Counted from the first letter of the stretch, positions 37,829 to 47,031 are shown. The stretch: DNA of 64,000 nt from Solibacillus sp. FSL K6-1523 (GCF_038005225.1 NZ_JBBOSU010000001.1:856001-920000), one strand, 5' to 3'. Made by a program: numbers and translations. The notes: generated by a model from the sequence alone, not told the origin.

Positions 37829-39298
37829 TCAATAAATTGCTTTGCGTTCTTTAATGACACGTATATTTTTTAATGAATCATCTTCTGGTCCTTGTACAGG
37901 TAATCCAGCCTCGATATTCATCAAGATGAAATTAATATTATCTTGCGTAATTATTTCCCCGGGAATAAAAATCGGGATTCCAGGAGGGTAGACCATAATG
38001 AATTCTGCACAAATATAGCCTTCAGCTTCTTTAAGTGGAATGCTTTCGGTTGGTGCGTAAAAAGCATCACGAGGCGTCATAGCCAGTGCTGGAATCTCAG
38101 GGATGTTTACATTAGCTTCCGTAATGGTTGCTTCTGAATCAAAAGTTTGAGACATACGATTTAATGCATGAATTAATAGGTTAATTTCTTTTTTAGAATC
38201 TCCTAATGTTACAACGCATAAAATATTGTAAAGGTCGGATAACTCCACCTCTAAATTGGCATTGTGACGTAGCCATTCTTCGGCTATATGACCTGTAATG
38301 CCTAAATCTTTCACGCTAATTAACAGCTTTAAAGGATCCATATCATATGTTGCTGATGAGCCTAATCTCTCACGTCCTACACAGTGTAAATGTGGGATTG
38401 TGTTAATACGTTTTCGGGCATTTTTTGCTAAACGAATAGCCTCATCTAATAATTCTTGTCCATGAACAGCTAATTGACGACGTGCTGTATCAAGTGAAGC
38501 AAGTAATGGGTAAGAAGTAGATGTCGTTGTGAGCATTGAGAAGACCGCTTGAACGCGCTTAGCGGATACGAGCCCCTCTTTGACATTAAGTACTGAGCTG
38601 CCTGTCATCGAGCCACCTAGCTTATGGACGCTTGTTGCAGCCATATCTGCACCGGCCTGCATCGCGGATAAAGGCAAATCATCATGGAACTTAATATGAA
38701 CACCATGTGCTTCATCGACGACAACAGGAATATTTTTTGAATGGGCTATGTCAATAATGCGTTTTAAATCGGCGACGAAGCCAAAATAAGTTGGATTAAT
38801 GACAAGTACCGCTTTTGCATCTGGATACTTTGTCAGCGCACGTTCCACTGATTCAGGTGAAATTCCATGCGAAATACCGAGCTCACTATCTACTTCAGGG
38901 TGAATAAAGATCGGAATCGCTCCTGCAAAAACAATTGCAGACATAATGGATTTATGTACATTCCGCGGTACTATAATTTTATCGCCTGGACCGACGACGG
39001 TTAAAATCATCGTCATGATGGCGCCACTAGTACCTTGCACGGAAAAAAATGTATGATCAGCTCCAAAGGCTTCAGCAGCAAGTTTTTGCGCTTCCATAAT
39101 AACACCTTTTGGAGAATGTAAATCATCTAGTGGAGCAATATTAATTAAATCGATTGATAAAACGTTGTCGCCTATGAATTCACGATAGGCTGGGTCCATT
39201 CCTTGTCCTTTTTTATGACCTGGGATATGGAACTGAATAGGATGTCTGTTACGATGTTTTAGTAGTGCATCGAACAAAGGAGTCTCTAATTGTGACAA
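37829..39298 (-). CDS. speA: Arginine decarboxylase SpeA (Orn/Lys/Arg family)
   Basis: This 489-residue PLP-dependent fold-I decarboxylase lacks the N-terminal wing domain, as in B. subtilis SpeA, which makes agmatine for spermidine synthesis. The PLP Lys is in ATSVHKLGGSMTGSS; other motifs are FHIPGHKKGQGMDP and DEAHGVHIKF. The longest frame opens at GTG 39310, but GAGGTGG lies 8 bases before TTG 39298 and the protein from there (LSQLETPLF) aligns with the B. subtilis start MSQHETPLY. Lysine or ornithine specificity cannot be fully excluded. It complements polyamine uptake by potABCD at 21-25 kb. Confidence 0.9.
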   Translation of the reverse strand: MSQLETPLFDALLKHRNRHPIQFHIPGHKKGQGMDPAYREFIGDNVLSIDLINIAPLDDLHSPKGVIMEAQKLAAEAFGADHTFFSVQGTSGAIMTMILTVVGPGDKIIVPRNVHKSIMSAIVFAGAIPIFIHPEVDSELGISHGISPESVERALTKYPDAKAVLVINPTYFGFVADLKRIIDIAHSKNIPVVVDEAHGVHIKFHDDLPLSAMQAGADMAATSVHKLGGSMTGSSVLNVKEGLVSAKRVQAVFSMLTTTSTSYPLLASLDTARRQLAVHGQELLDEAIRLAKNARKRINTIPHLHCVGRERLGSSATYDMDPLKLLISVKDLGITGHIAEEWLRHNANLEVELSDLYNILCVVTLGDSKKEINLLIHALNRMSQTFDSEATITEANVNIPEIPALAMTPRDAFYAPTESIPLKEAEGYICAEFIMVYPPGIPIFIPGEIITQDNINFILMNIEAGLPVQGPEDDSLKNIRVIKERKAIY

Positions 39299-39330
39299 CG
39301 CAGGTACCACCTCACTCTATAGAATTTTAT

Positions 39331-39411
39331 CAATTATGCCGAGGCATAATTGCGTCCAGAATGTCTAACTTCTTTCGGTGGGTGTTCAAACATCCACTGT
39401 AAGAAATTAAA
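39331..39411 (+). repeat. Dispersed repeat family 1, copy C (short)
   Basis: The leading hairpin AATTATGCC-GA-GGCATAATT (39332-39351) runs into the invariant GCGTCCAGA, then diverges into a second hairpin (CGGTGG-TGTT with AACA-CCACTG). It lies upstream of speA in the 323-base gap before yktA, which holds no gene. Confidence 0.75.
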
Positions 39412-39621
39412 AACAAGTGAATTATAGCACCTATTAAACTTGCTGACTATATAAATATTTCAAATTATTGAAATTACGAGTATGGGATACATGGGATAAT
39501 TGCTCTACAGTAGTGCTGCAAGAAATTTCAACTATAAAGCGGTTGATTTGGCAGATGGTTGCAGAAGAGAAGAACATCCGTATAAAATGAAAGCAGTAAA
39601 AGAAAAGGCAGGTAAAATATT

Positions 39622-39894
39622 ATGGAATATTCATACCCACTATCAACAGATTGGTCAACACAAGAAATGGTGGATGTCGTTCATTTTTTTGAAGCGGTAG
39701 AACAGGTGTACGAAAAAGGAATAAAGCGCGAAGTAATGATGGCACGCTATAAACGATTTAAGGAAATCGTTCCTTCACAAGCAGAGGAAAAAACGATTTG
39801 CCGTGAATTTGAAGAAGCAAGCACATATATTCCATATCGCGTCGTGAAATTAGCAAAAGAATTAGAAGATGGGCAAATTGTTCGAATGAAATAA
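39622..39894 (+). CDS. yktA: UPF0223 family protein YktA
   Basis: This 90-residue protein matches the UPF0223 family: [20 protein letters not shown] at the start and [14 protein letters not shown] near the end. Its function is unknown; it is small, cytoplasmic and helical. Position between speA and yktB matches B. subtilis. The ribosome binding site (AGGCAGG) is weak. Confidence 0.9.
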   Translation: MEYSYPLSTDWSTQEMVDVVHFFEAVEQVYEKGIKREVMMARYKRFKEIVPSQAEEKTICREFEEASTYIPYRVVKLAKELEDGQIVRMK

Positions 39895-39912
39895 AACATA
39901 ATAGTCGTAAAC

Positions 39913-39970
39913 AAAACGTTTCGTAAACTTTAAGGTTAACCTTAAAGTTTATGGTGCGTTTTATTTTTTT
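39913..39970 (+). terminator. Terminator after yktA
   Basis: AAACTTTAAGG-TTAA-CCTTAAAGTTT is a perfect hairpin, with an outer AAAACG/CGTTTT pairing and a long T tract. Confidence 0.88.
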
Positions 39971-39977
39971 ATGAGGA

Positions 39978-40024
39978 ATAAAAAAATAAAAATAACAAAC
40001 ATTCAAATGACTGGAATGTTTGTT
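39978..40024 (-). terminator. Terminator downstream of yktB
   Basis: On the minus strand AACAAACATTC pairs with GAATGTTTGTT, followed by a T-rich tract. It lies about 150 bases after the yktB stop. Confidence 0.75.
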
Positions 40025-40056
40025 AGCTAATTGTACATATTAATAATATAGACACT

Positions 40057-40161
40057 TTATTTTCAAACAGCAGATGTTATGGCCCTTATCCTACAATTAT
40101 ATTGAGGAATGGATTTGAGCTTAGCTTCTTTAATGGGCGTCCAATCGCTGCTTGAAAATAA
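40057..40161 (-). repeat. Long inverted repeat in the yktB 3' region
   Basis: TTATTTTCAA-a-CAGC (40057-40071) is the complement of GCTG-c-TTGAAAATAA (40147-40161), with 75 bases between. The arms match at 14 of 15 positions. It sits between the yktB stop codon and its terminator, so it would be transcribed as a 3' untranslated region. Confidence 0.65.
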
Positions 40162-40175
40162 CGCCAAGGCGCAAT

Positions 40176-40802
40176 TTATCTGCCTATGATGGCATTATAA
40201 ACGGGCATTAATTCATCGAAGGTTTGTTCCGTCAATTGCATAAATTGTTCAGCAGACATTTCTACTGCATCTTCTGCTAGGATATGACGGCCGATTAAAA
40301 ATTCGCCTTTTTTTACATCATGGAGACGAACAAGAAGTTGTCTTAGTTTTTCATCGCGGGCTGTCATAAGGGGAATCGCGTCAGGTGCCATATGATCACC
40401 TGAAATAATGAAATCATCGGGCAATTGATCGAAAATATCCATGTGTTCTAGGAGGCGAGTTGCCATTTCTTGCTTGTGTGGTGCTTCGTAAATGACTGCC
40501 ACCACGATAAATACATGTGTACCCCATAAACCAATTTGGAAGTGGGGTAAAGCTTTATAGCCGCGTTTATACGGTGCAAATGCCACCCAAGAATCTTTTG
40601 GAGGATTTACTGTGCGGCGTGCATGCTTTGCTACATGTGCAAAAAATTCGTCACCCGTTTGTGTACTGAAATAGGCTGAAAAGAATTCACCTAATGTATG
40701 GAATTTAGGTCTAATTTGTGTCGTTAAAGCCTCCATTCGTTCATCTAATCCGTTAATTTCAAAAACTTGGAAGTCGTTTGGATGCCATTTTACTTTAGTC
40801 AA
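40176..40802 (-). CDS. yktB: UPF0637 family protein YktB (DUF1054)
   Basis: This 208-residue protein matches the YktB/DUF1054 family: FQVFEINGLDERMEALTTQI at the N-terminus, HARRTVNPPKDSWVAFAPYK in the middle. No catalytic motif or membrane span is visible and the function is unknown. GAAAGGAG precedes ATG 40802. Position matches B. subtilis. Confidence 0.92.
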   Translation of the reverse strand: MTKVKWHPNDFQVFEINGLDERMEALTTQIRPKFHTLGEFFSAYFSTQTGDEFFAHVAKHARRTVNPPKDSWVAFAPYKRGYKALPHFQIGLWGTHVFIVVAVIYEAPHKQEMATRLLEHMDIFDQLPDDFIISGDHMAPDAIPLMTARDEKLRQLLVRLHDVKKGEFLIGRHILAEDAVEMSAEQFMQLTEQTFDELMPVYNAIIGR

Positions 40803-41006
40803 AATTAAAAACTCCTTTCAATAATGATGTTTATTTTCATTCATTTTTGGGAAAAAATCTATTAAGGGAAACTTTTTTTTATAGTGAGGAAAGTTGACGA
40901 GCTTCAATCGTAATTTAGGATAAAAGAAAGTCGAGATTTTATCGAATGGAGCCATGAACTAATCCAAATGAAAAAAGTAAAAAAAAGACTAAGGAAGTGA
41001 TATTTT

Positions 41007-41204
41007 ATGAAACAGATGATTAAAATTATACGCAAAGTGGATATTGAAAAGCAATACGAAGAGGTATTATTATTAGAAATGGATTATGAACTAGCTTCTT
41101 TATACGTGGCAATGAATGAAGATGATAAAAATGAAATGGATAAATCTAAGAAGCGTTTAGTAGAGATTCAAGAGGAGTTAAATGGATTACATGCATATGC
41201 GTAA
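41007..41204 (+). CDS. Small helical protein, 65 aa, YkzI-like position
   Basis: This 65-residue, strongly charged protein is probably all helical (YEEVLLLEMDYELASLYVAM, then MDKSKKRLVEIQEELNGLH). Size and place between yktB and the inositol phosphatase gene fit B. subtilis ykzI, but I am not certain of homology. AAGGAAGTGA precedes the ATG. It has its own terminator. Function unknown. Confidence 0.85.
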   Translation: MKQMIKIIRKVDIEKQYEEVLLLEMDYELASLYVAMNEDDKNEMDKSKKRLVEIQEELNGLHAYA

Positions 41205-41225
41205 CAAAAAAAAATATCTGAAATG

Positions 41226-41266
41226 AAAAATCACTTGCTTTTTTTACATTGAGCAAGTGATTTTTT
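41226..41266 (+). terminator. Intrinsic terminator
   Basis: AAAAATCACTTGCT pairs with AGCAAGTGATTTTT in a perfect hairpin ending in T. Confidence 0.92.
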
Positions 41267-41354
41267 GCTATAATAAGGATATTTATAACGGTTACCATAT
41301 CATTGCTTAATCGGTAAAAATAATTGGGTTTATGGATTGGAAGGTGGATAAATA

Positions 41355-42146
41355 ATGGATGTAAAACATGTAGATCAATTTGCTAAGAAAATACTGTTAG
41401 AAGCAGGGAAAAGAATACGAGCTGCATTTACGTATGATATAGAAATTGAAACAAAATCAAATGCGAATGATTTAGTAACGAATATTGACCGTGAGACGGA
41501 ACTATTTTTTATTGAGCAAATTAAGAGCTTTAATTCAGCGCATCGAATTTTAGGTGAGGAAGGAATGGGGGAAAAGGTAAATAGCCTAGAAGGTGTCGTT
41601 TGGATTATCGATCCAATAGATGGCACGATGAATTTCGTGAAGCAACATCGTCATTTTATGATTTCAATCGGTATATTTGTTGATGGGGTTGGCGTTTTAG
41701 GGTACATATATGATGTCATGCGGGAAGATTTGTTTTATGCAATTGCAGGGGAAGGGGCATGGTACAATGACTCGCCACTTCGCAAATTACAACCGTTAAA
41801 CATTAACGAAGCAGTTATCGGAATTAACGCCAATTGGGTTACACCAAATAGTAAAATTAATCATGAAAAAATTATTGATTTAGTTCGCACAGTTCGTGGT
41901 ACACGGTCATACGGTTCGGCTGCGATGGAAATTGCTTTTGTTGTCAGTGGTAAGCTAGATGCTTATATTTCGATGCGACTAGCACCTTGGGATATTGGTG
42001 GGGGAACGATCATCGCAAAAGAAGTTGGTGCGATTGCGACGAACTTTAATGGGGATGACTTTGATTATTTAACGACCGATACATTTTTAATCGCCAATCC
42101 ATGCATACATCAACTGATTTTGGATCAATATATAGAAGAAAAGTAA
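41355..42146 (+). CDS. suhB: Inositol monophosphatase family protein (SuhB/YktC)
   Basis: This 263-residue Mg-dependent phosphatase shows all family motifs: LGEEGMG (metal Glu), WIIDPIDGTMNFVKQ and WDIGGGTIIAKEVGA near 217. Position matches B. subtilis YktC. It hydrolyses inositol phosphates or related sugar phosphates; the true substrate is unknown. GGAAGGTGG precedes the ATG. Confidence 0.92.
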   Translation: MDVKHVDQFAKKILLEAGKRIRAAFTYDIEIETKSNANDLVTNIDRETELFFIEQIKSFNSAHRILGEEGMGEKVNSLEGVVWIIDPIDGTMNFVKQHRHFMISIGIFVDGVGVLGYIYDVMREDLFYAIAGEGAWYNDSPLRKLQPLNINEAVIGINANWVTPNSKINHEKIIDLVRTVRGTRSYGSAAMEIAFVVSGKLDAYISMRLAPWDIGGGTIIAKEVGAIATNFNGDDFDYLTTDTFLIANPCIHQLILDQYIEEK

Positions 42147-42148
42147 AA

Positions 42149-42176
42149 AACTTCGGCGCTAATTGCGCCGAAGTTT
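42149..42176. terminator. Bidirectional terminator
   Basis: ACTTCGGCGC-TAATT-GCGCCGAAGT is a perfect GC-rich hairpin flanked by A and T, shared by suhB and the convergent small gene. Confidence 0.93.
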
Positions 42177-42177
42177 T

Positions 42178-42393
42178 CTATAGTAAGCCTTGATTTCTAA
42201 ATTTACTTTTCGTTACAAATCCTAAACCGAAAATGGCACACATGGCAATAATACCAACGATAATTCCGATAATACCGATCATATCGTATTCAGTTCCAGT
42301 TATAAATACAAGTGAAACGGAAAAGCCGATGGCAACCATTGAAAGTATAGCAGAAAGGGCATAGATGAACATCACTGCTTTTGCTTTATTCAT
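42178..42393 (-). CDS. ylaF: Small membrane protein YlaF-like (DUF5325)
   Basis: This 71-residue protein has two hydrophobic spans (about 7-31 and 38-60) and a basic tail (TKSKFRNQGLL). Size, topology and location directly beside typA fit YlaF/DUF5325, although here it is divergent from typA. GGAGGTTAATATCG precedes the ATG. Function unknown. Confidence 0.8.
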   Translation of the reverse strand: MNKAKAVMFIYALSAILSMVAIGFSVSLVFITGTEYDMIGIIGIIVGIIAMCAIFGLGFVTKSKFRNQGLL

Positions 42394-42475
42394 TCGATAT
42401 TAACCTCCAATCTTAACGATATATGTGATCAAAAAATGATATTATTCCTTACAAAAAGACAATTGATCTTTCTTA

Positions 42476-42484
42476 TGCTATAAT
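42476..42484 (+). promoter_or_regulatory. Extended -10 promoter of typA
   Basis: TGC-TATAAT (TG at 42476-42477) ends 41 bases before the typA start. The -35 region is weak (AGACAA), which an extended -10 can compensate. Confidence 0.55.
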
Positions 42485-42525
42485 ATCACAGTTATACAAT
42501 AGAAAAAAGAATATGGAGTGGAACA

Positions 42526-44376
42526 ATGACAAACTTACGTCAAGACATTCGCAATATCGCGATTATTGCTCACGTTGACCATGGTAAAACAACTTTAGTA
42601 GACCAATTATTAAAACAATCGGGTACTTTCCGTTCGAACGAGCGCGTTGAAGAACGTGCAATGGACTCAGGTGATATTGAGCGCGAGCGTGGTATTACGA
42701 TTTTAGCGAAAAATACAGCAGTAAATTATAATGGTACACGTATCAACATCCTTGATACGCCTGGACACGCCGACTTTGGCGGTGAAGTAGAACGTATCCT
42801 GAAAATGGTAGATGGCGTTGTACTAGTTGTCGATGCGTATGAGGGTTGTATGCCTCAAACTCGTTTCGTACTAAAAAAAGCTTTAGAACAAAAAATTACA
42901 CCAATCGTCGTTGTAAACAAAGTCGATAAAGATTCAGCTCGTCCTGCAGAAGTTGTAGACGAAGTATTAGAATTATTCATCGAGCTTGGTGCAGAAGACG
43001 ATCAATTAGATTTCCCAGTAGTTTACGCTTCAGGTGTAAACGGTACTGCTTCATTAAGCGATAACCCTGCAGATCAAGAAGAGAACATGAGCTGCTTATT
43101 TGAAAAAATTATTGAAACAATTCCAGCGCCAGTTGACAATTCGGACGAGCCATTACAATTCCAAGTAGCATTACTTGATTATAATGATTTCGTTGGTCGT
43201 ATCGGTGTCGGTCGCGTATTCCGTGGGACGATTTCAGTAGGACAACAAGTTGCATTAATGAAGCTTGATGGTTCAGTGAAAAACTTCCGTGTTTCAAAAA
43301 TCTTTGGTTTCTTCGGCCTTAAACGTGAAGAAGTTCAAACAGCTAAAGCTGGTGACTTAATTGCCGTTTCTGGTATGGAAGACATCAACGTTGGTGAAAC
43401 AGTTTGTCCAACAGAACACCAAGAAGCTTTAACACCACTACGTATTGATGAGCCAACTTTACAAATGACGTTCTTAGTAAATAACTCACCATTCGCTGGT
43501 CGTGAGGGTAAATGGGTGACTTCTCGTAAAATTGAAGATCGTTTACGTTCACAATTACAAACGGACGTATCTTTACGTGTAGAAGATACAGATTCTCCGG
43601 ATGCATGGACAGTTTCAGGTCGTGGTGAGCTTCACTTATCGATCTTAATCGAAAATATGCGTCGTGAAGGTTATGAATTACAAGTGTCTAAACCACAAGT
43701 AATCATTCGCGAAATCGATGGCGTAAAATGTGAGCCAATTGAGCGCGTTCAAATCGATGTTCCTGAAGATGCTGTAGGTTCAATTATTGAATCAATCGGT
43801 ACGCGTAAAGGTGAAATGTTAGATATGGTAAACAATGGTTCTGGACAAGTACGTTTAATTTTCAGCGTACCAGCACGTGGTTTAATCGGTTATTCAACTG
43901 AATTCATGTCTATTACAAAAGGTTTCGGTATTATTAACCATACATTCGATTCTTACCAACCAGTTGTTACTGGTAAAGTTGGTGGACGTCACCAAGGTGT
44001 GTTAGTATCTATGGAAAATGGTAAGTCAACTACTTACGGTATGATGGGTATTGAGGACCGTGGTACATTATTTATCGAGCCAGGTACTGAAGTATACGAG
44101 GGTATGATTGTTGGTGAAAACAACCGTGACGGCGATATTACAGTAAACGTTGTTAAAATGAAACAAAAAACAAATATCCGCTCAGCGAACAAAGACCAAA
44201 CGAATGTCATTAAAAAGCCTCGTATTTTAACGCTTGAAGAAGCATTAGAATATTTAGGTGATGATGAGTACCTAGAAGTAACACCAGAATCGATTCGTTT
44301 ACGTAAACAAATTTTAGATAAAAACGAACGTGAACGCGTTGCTAAAAAGAAGAAAAACGCTGAATTAGAAGGATAA
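42526..44376 (+). CDS. typA: Ribosome-associated GTPase TypA/BipA
   Basis: This 616-residue translational GTPase has G1 (AHVDHGKTT at 16-24), switch/G2 ([11 protein letters not shown]), G3 ([14 protein letters not shown]) and G4 (NKVDKD), then the EF-G-like domains II, III, V and the BipA-specific C-terminal domain. It acts in ribosome assembly and stress or cold adaptation. Codon choice is of the highly expressed type. ylaH follows 24 bases later, as in B. subtilis. Confidence 0.96.
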   Translation: MTNLRQDIRNIAIIAHVDHGKTTLVDQLLKQSGTFRSNERVEERAMDSGDIERERGITILAKNTAVNYNGTRINILDTPGHADFGGEVERILKMVDGVVLVVDAYEGCMPQTRFVLKKALEQKITPIVVVNKVDKDSARPAEVVDEVLELFIELGAEDDQLDFPVVYASGVNGTASLSDNPADQEENMSCLFEKIIETIPAPVDNSDEPLQFQVALLDYNDFVGRIGVGRVFRGTISVGQQVALMKLDGSVKNFRVSKIFGFFGLKREEVQTAKAGDLIAVSGMEDINVGETVCPTEHQEALTPLRIDEPTLQMTFLVNNSPFAGREGKWVTSRKIEDRLRSQLQTDVSLRVEDTDSPDAWTVSGRGELHLSILIENMRREGYELQVSKPQVIIREIDGVKCEPIERVQIDVPEDAVGSIIESIGTRKGEMLDMVNNGSGQVRLIFSVPARGLIGYSTEFMSITKGFGIINHTFDSYQPVVTGKVGGRHQGVLVSMENGKSTTYGMMGIEDRGTLFIEPGTEVYEGMIVGENNRDGDITVNVVKMKQKTNIRSANKDQTNVIKKPRILTLEEALEYLGDDEYLEVTPESIRLRKQILDKNERERVAKKKKNAELEG

Positions 44377-44400
44377 TTGGCGTAAATAGGGGAAGGATGA

Positions 44401-44832
44401 ATGATGTTGAATATGATGGCTGTAACAAGTAGCGCATTAAATTTAGTATTAGCATCTGCATCAACTGTAAATTTAGATGAAAAAGATCGCGTTTTTGAAC
44501 GTATGTCTGGAATTACAAGATTTTTATATGAAAATTTGCCAAGCTATAATGTAGCCTATGATATAGCCGGGTATGCAACGTTTATTATCGTGTTCCTTAT
44601 GTCAGCAATTGTTTATAAATTAGGTTTTGCCAAAAAGCTTTCAATCGGTAGAAATGTGGTCATTTATACATTCCTATTTTTAGGTTGTATCGTATTAACT
44701 TTCTTAGCTCTATTTTTACCGATGATTGAAGGTTTGATTGTAGCAGCCTTAATTTTAATCGTTTATAAATCACGTTTATGGCGTGAAAAGCGAGAACAAG
44801 CTAAATCTGTCAAAACAGCAAAAGAAATGTAA
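44401..44832 (+). CDS. ylaH: YlaH-like membrane protein
   Basis: This 143-residue protein has three hydrophobic spans (about 58-76, 88-106 and 108-124) and a basic tail. Place after typA and the motif FLPMIEGLIVAALILIVYKS fit the YlaH family. The N-terminal 50 residues are longer than I recall for B. subtilis YlaH (about 105 residues), and another Met at position 6 is possible. GGGGAAGGATGA precedes the ATG. Function unknown. Confidence 0.85.
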   Translation: MMLNMMAVTSSALNLVLASASTVNLDEKDRVFERMSGITRFLYENLPSYNVAYDIAGYATFIIVFLMSAIVYKLGFAKKLSIGRNVVIYTFLFLGCIVLTFLALFLPMIEGLIVAALILIVYKSRLWREKREQAKSVKTAKEM

Positions 44833-44845
44833 TATAATAGAGGTG

Positions 44846-44880
44846 TAGAGAAACGATATGTTTTTCTATACCTTTTTTCC
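44846..44880 (+). terminator. Terminator of the typA-ylaH operon
   Basis: AGGTGTAGAGAAA pairs with TTTTTCTATACCT (two G-U pairs), followed by six T. Confidence 0.82.
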
Positions 44881-44987
44881 ATTGAAGCAATACATAATAA
44901 GTTGGTAACGTATATAAGTTAAGAAAAAAATCCTAACCTTTTAATGTAAGCTTTCTAATAAAGTGTGTGCTTGTTTAGGCTGGCTAA

Positions 44988-45040
44988 GCACATGAGTCAC
45001 ACAGCTTTGTAGCACAAATCTGTACGACTCATCTTTGTGC
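44988..45040. other. Hairpin in gene-free gap
   Basis: GCAC-ATGAGTC (44988-44998) pairs with GACTCAT-(4)-GTGC (45026-45040), with inner ACAG/CTGT pairing. The gap 44833-45519 contains the typA terminator, this hairpin and the repeat at 45337, but no gene with a start and ribosome binding site. Confidence 0.55.
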
Positions 45041-45336
45041 TTTGTGCAAGGCGGCGTTATTCTAATTAGATTTTCACCCCTTAGAAAAAAATCCATTCTT
45101 ATTTAGATAGAGGAGAGGTAATTATACAATCATTATGCATGGTTGATACTTTTAAGGGACTAAAAACATGCTGTAAAAGTGAGTTCAAACAACATTTTAT
45201 GCAAGCAAGAATGTATGACAAGATAGATTTTAGTGTTGAATTAGCTAGGTAATATATGATTCGAACATCTGAAATAAACTTTATATTTAGAAGGAAATAA
45301 TTAGGGATTATATTAGTATAAACTTGAATAGAAAGT

Positions 45337-45445
45337 GTTGATTGGAATGAAGGGGAGGCGAGTGTAGCTGACGGCTGCGCCTTTCGCTACAGAGAAAAGC
45401 TTCCCGCGGAAAGCGTCCGGACCGAAATGGAAATCAACCTCCCCT
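45337..45445. repeat. Dispersed repeat family 2 (GC-rich intergenic element)
   Basis: The element is bounded by GTTGATT (45337-45343) and AATCAAC (45432-45438) and by GGGGAGG/CCTCCCC. The inside is unusually GC-rich (CTGACGGCTGCGCC, GCTTCCCGCGGAAAGCGTCC) for this genome. I recall similar GGAAAGCGTCC...AATCAAC elements in intergenic regions of Bacillus and Lysinibacillus. No coding frame. Confidence 0.75.
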
Positions 45446-45519
45446 CTTTTTAGGGTAACTTTTGCAAGAGGGATTCTTTAGTTAATTTTATATAGAATAA
45501 AAGATTGGAGAAGATTACA

Positions 45520-46152
45520 ATGACATTTACAAGAAAGCAAGTCGTTATGAGTACGAGTATTGTGCTAGCCATTTTAGCGATTATCGTATTTGTACCGGCA
45601 TTTATCGCTTCATCTAAAGAAGATCAGGCGACAGAAAAGTTAAGTGAACTGTATCAAGAGGATTTTGTTATGGCAAAATCAACAGCGAGTATATTTAGTA
45701 GTAATTTTGAGTTGACTGTTCAATCAAATGGCTCGGAAATTGTGTATGATTTCGATGTTCAAGAGGATAAATTTACAGGAAAGTATTACGAAGAAAATAT
45801 TAATGTGCAAATTAATGAGCTATTAAAGCAACAGATTGATGGTCTTGTAATGACAGATGCACAGATGCAACCTTTAACAGAAAACAGTACTTATAAAGAA
45901 GTGAACCTTGAAAATATAACAGTGAGAATGATCTTACCAAAGTCTCTTACTGAAAACGCTGCTGCTGAAATTGCCCGAACTTTAAAGGCTGAAGTTGCGG
46001 ATGTGCCTGTACAAGTAGAAACATTTGTAGTAGAAGATGAACGAGATTATGAAGGCGTTTCATATGAAGTTATACAGTTTTTCCAATTAAGCTCGATTAC
46101 AGCAAAAAGTTTTGGGGATATCGCATTTGATCAGCAAAAATTTGAATTTTGA
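45520..46152 (+). CDS. Unknown exported/anchored protein, 210 aa
   Basis: I do not recognise this protein. It has one N-terminal hydrophobic segment (about 8-27) after MTFTRKQ, so it is anchored or secreted, with about 180 acidic residues outside. No Cys, no repeat and no enzyme motif is visible. ATG 45520 was chosen because TTGGAG ends 9 bases upstream; the frame is open from 45505. It stands alone with its own terminator. Confidence 0.82.
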   Translation: MTFTRKQVVMSTSIVLAILAIIVFVPAFIASSKEDQATEKLSELYQEDFVMAKSTASIFSSNFELTVQSNGSEIVYDFDVQEDKFTGKYYEENINVQINELLKQQIDGLVMTDAQMQPLTENSTYKEVNLENITVRMILPKSLTENAAAEIARTLKAEVADVPVQVETFVVEDERDYEGVSYEVIQFFQLSSITAKSFGDIAFDQQKFEF

Positions 46153-46257
46153 TAAAAATGGTTCAACAACTAAACCTGTACTTGCATTTCATTCGCGCAT
46201 GTAGGATATTTCCGTTTGTATAGTCCAACGCATATAAAATTTGTAAAAGACCATAAA

Positions 46258-46290
46258 AAAGTGCCGATTGAGTCAAATCGGCACTCTTTT
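46258..46290. terminator. Intrinsic terminator, probably bidirectional
   Basis: AGTGCCGATT pairs perfectly with AATCGGCACT, followed by CTTTTT on the plus strand and preceded by an A tract serving the convergent ylaI. Confidence 0.92.
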
Positions 46291-46315
46291 TATTAAATTT
46301 AAAGAAATATCACGG

Positions 46316-46519
46316 TTAAAATTCTTCATCAAATTTTGACGAAGTACGGAAAAATTGAAATTTCCCTGTTTCTAATCGTTTTCCGGTGTTTTCTGTTACG
46401 CGTGTAGAACACGTACTGCACATAAACGTATGAATGGGGCGATTACGCAGTTTTTTAGCTAACGGTAAATCATCTTGTAAATCATGTATCGTATCGCAAA
46501 TAACACATTTTACACGCAT
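46316..46519 (-). CDS. ylaI: Zinc-ribbon-like protein YlaI (DUF2197)
   Basis: This 67-residue protein has two CxxC pairs (VKCVICDTIH and FMCSTCSTRVTENTGKR), consistent with a small zinc ribbon, and matches YlaI. Function unknown; it may bind nucleic acid or a protein. It follows the next gene (46531) by 11 bases on the same strand, so the two are probably co-transcribed. Confidence 0.9.
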   Translation of the reverse strand: MRVKCVICDTIHDLQDDLPLAKKLRNRPIHTFMCSTCSTRVTENTGKRLETGKFQFFRTSSKFDEEF

Positions 46520-46530
46520 GAAATTTCCTC

Positions 46531-47031
46531 CTATTGAACACGAATCGCTGTCACATTTTTGATCGGATGGTCAATATTTGAACCGTCAGCAAATAGGATA
46601 TGAACAGGTCCATCTCCTAATAATGGTTGCCCATCTTGACTGAATTTTAAAATGAGTGTGCTTGCTTCTTCGATTGAGAAAGAATATTCTTCATTTGTAG
46701 AGCATTCCAAAACAACTTCAGTAGCTCCTTCATTCACTTGTGCATTTATAAGGAATGGATTTAAGTTCATCCCAAATGTCCCTGTTAACATACCTTTACG
46801 GTCAAATTTACGCTCCGTTTTCAATGTCGGTGGGAATACCGCACCTTCCATTATTTCGCGTGACCAGTGTGCACCCATATCTCTTAAATATTTTTCATTG
46901 TCTTCTTCTACCTTTTCCGTAATGAAATATGTAGTAAGATCAAGTTTTCGATCATCAAAAATCCAGACAGTTGGATCCAATGTTAGCTGGTACGTTACGG
47001 CACCTTTAATTGGAATAATTGTTTCGACCAT
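46531..47031 (-). CDS. Conserved-looking cytoplasmic protein, 166 aa
   Basis: I recognise the pattern (IPIKGAVTYQLTLDPTVWIFDDRKLDL, shortened here to its key residues PIKG, LDP, WIFDDRK) as a Bacillales family that is sometimes annotated as peptidyl-prolyl isomerase, but I cannot see an isomerase active site. There is no signal peptide or membrane span. The C-terminal part (GPVHILFADGSNIDHPIKNV) is well ordered. It is upstream of ylaI in a two-gene unit. Function should be treated as unknown. Confidence 0.85.
   Translation of the reverse strand: MVETIIPIKGAVTYQLTLDPTVWIFDDRKLDLTTYFITEKVEEDNEKYLRDMGAHWSREIMEGAVFPPTLKTERKFDRKGMLTGTFGMNLNPFLINAQVNEGATEVVLECSTNEEYSFSIEEASTLILKFSQDGQPLLGDGPVHILFADGSNIDHPIKNVTAIRVQ

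Noticed and set aside
45120-45252. 44-codon open stretch (contains MVDTFKGLKTCCKSEF)
   Set aside because: The GAGGAGAGG site upstream is followed by no start codon in this frame at a proper distance, and the product matches nothing I know.
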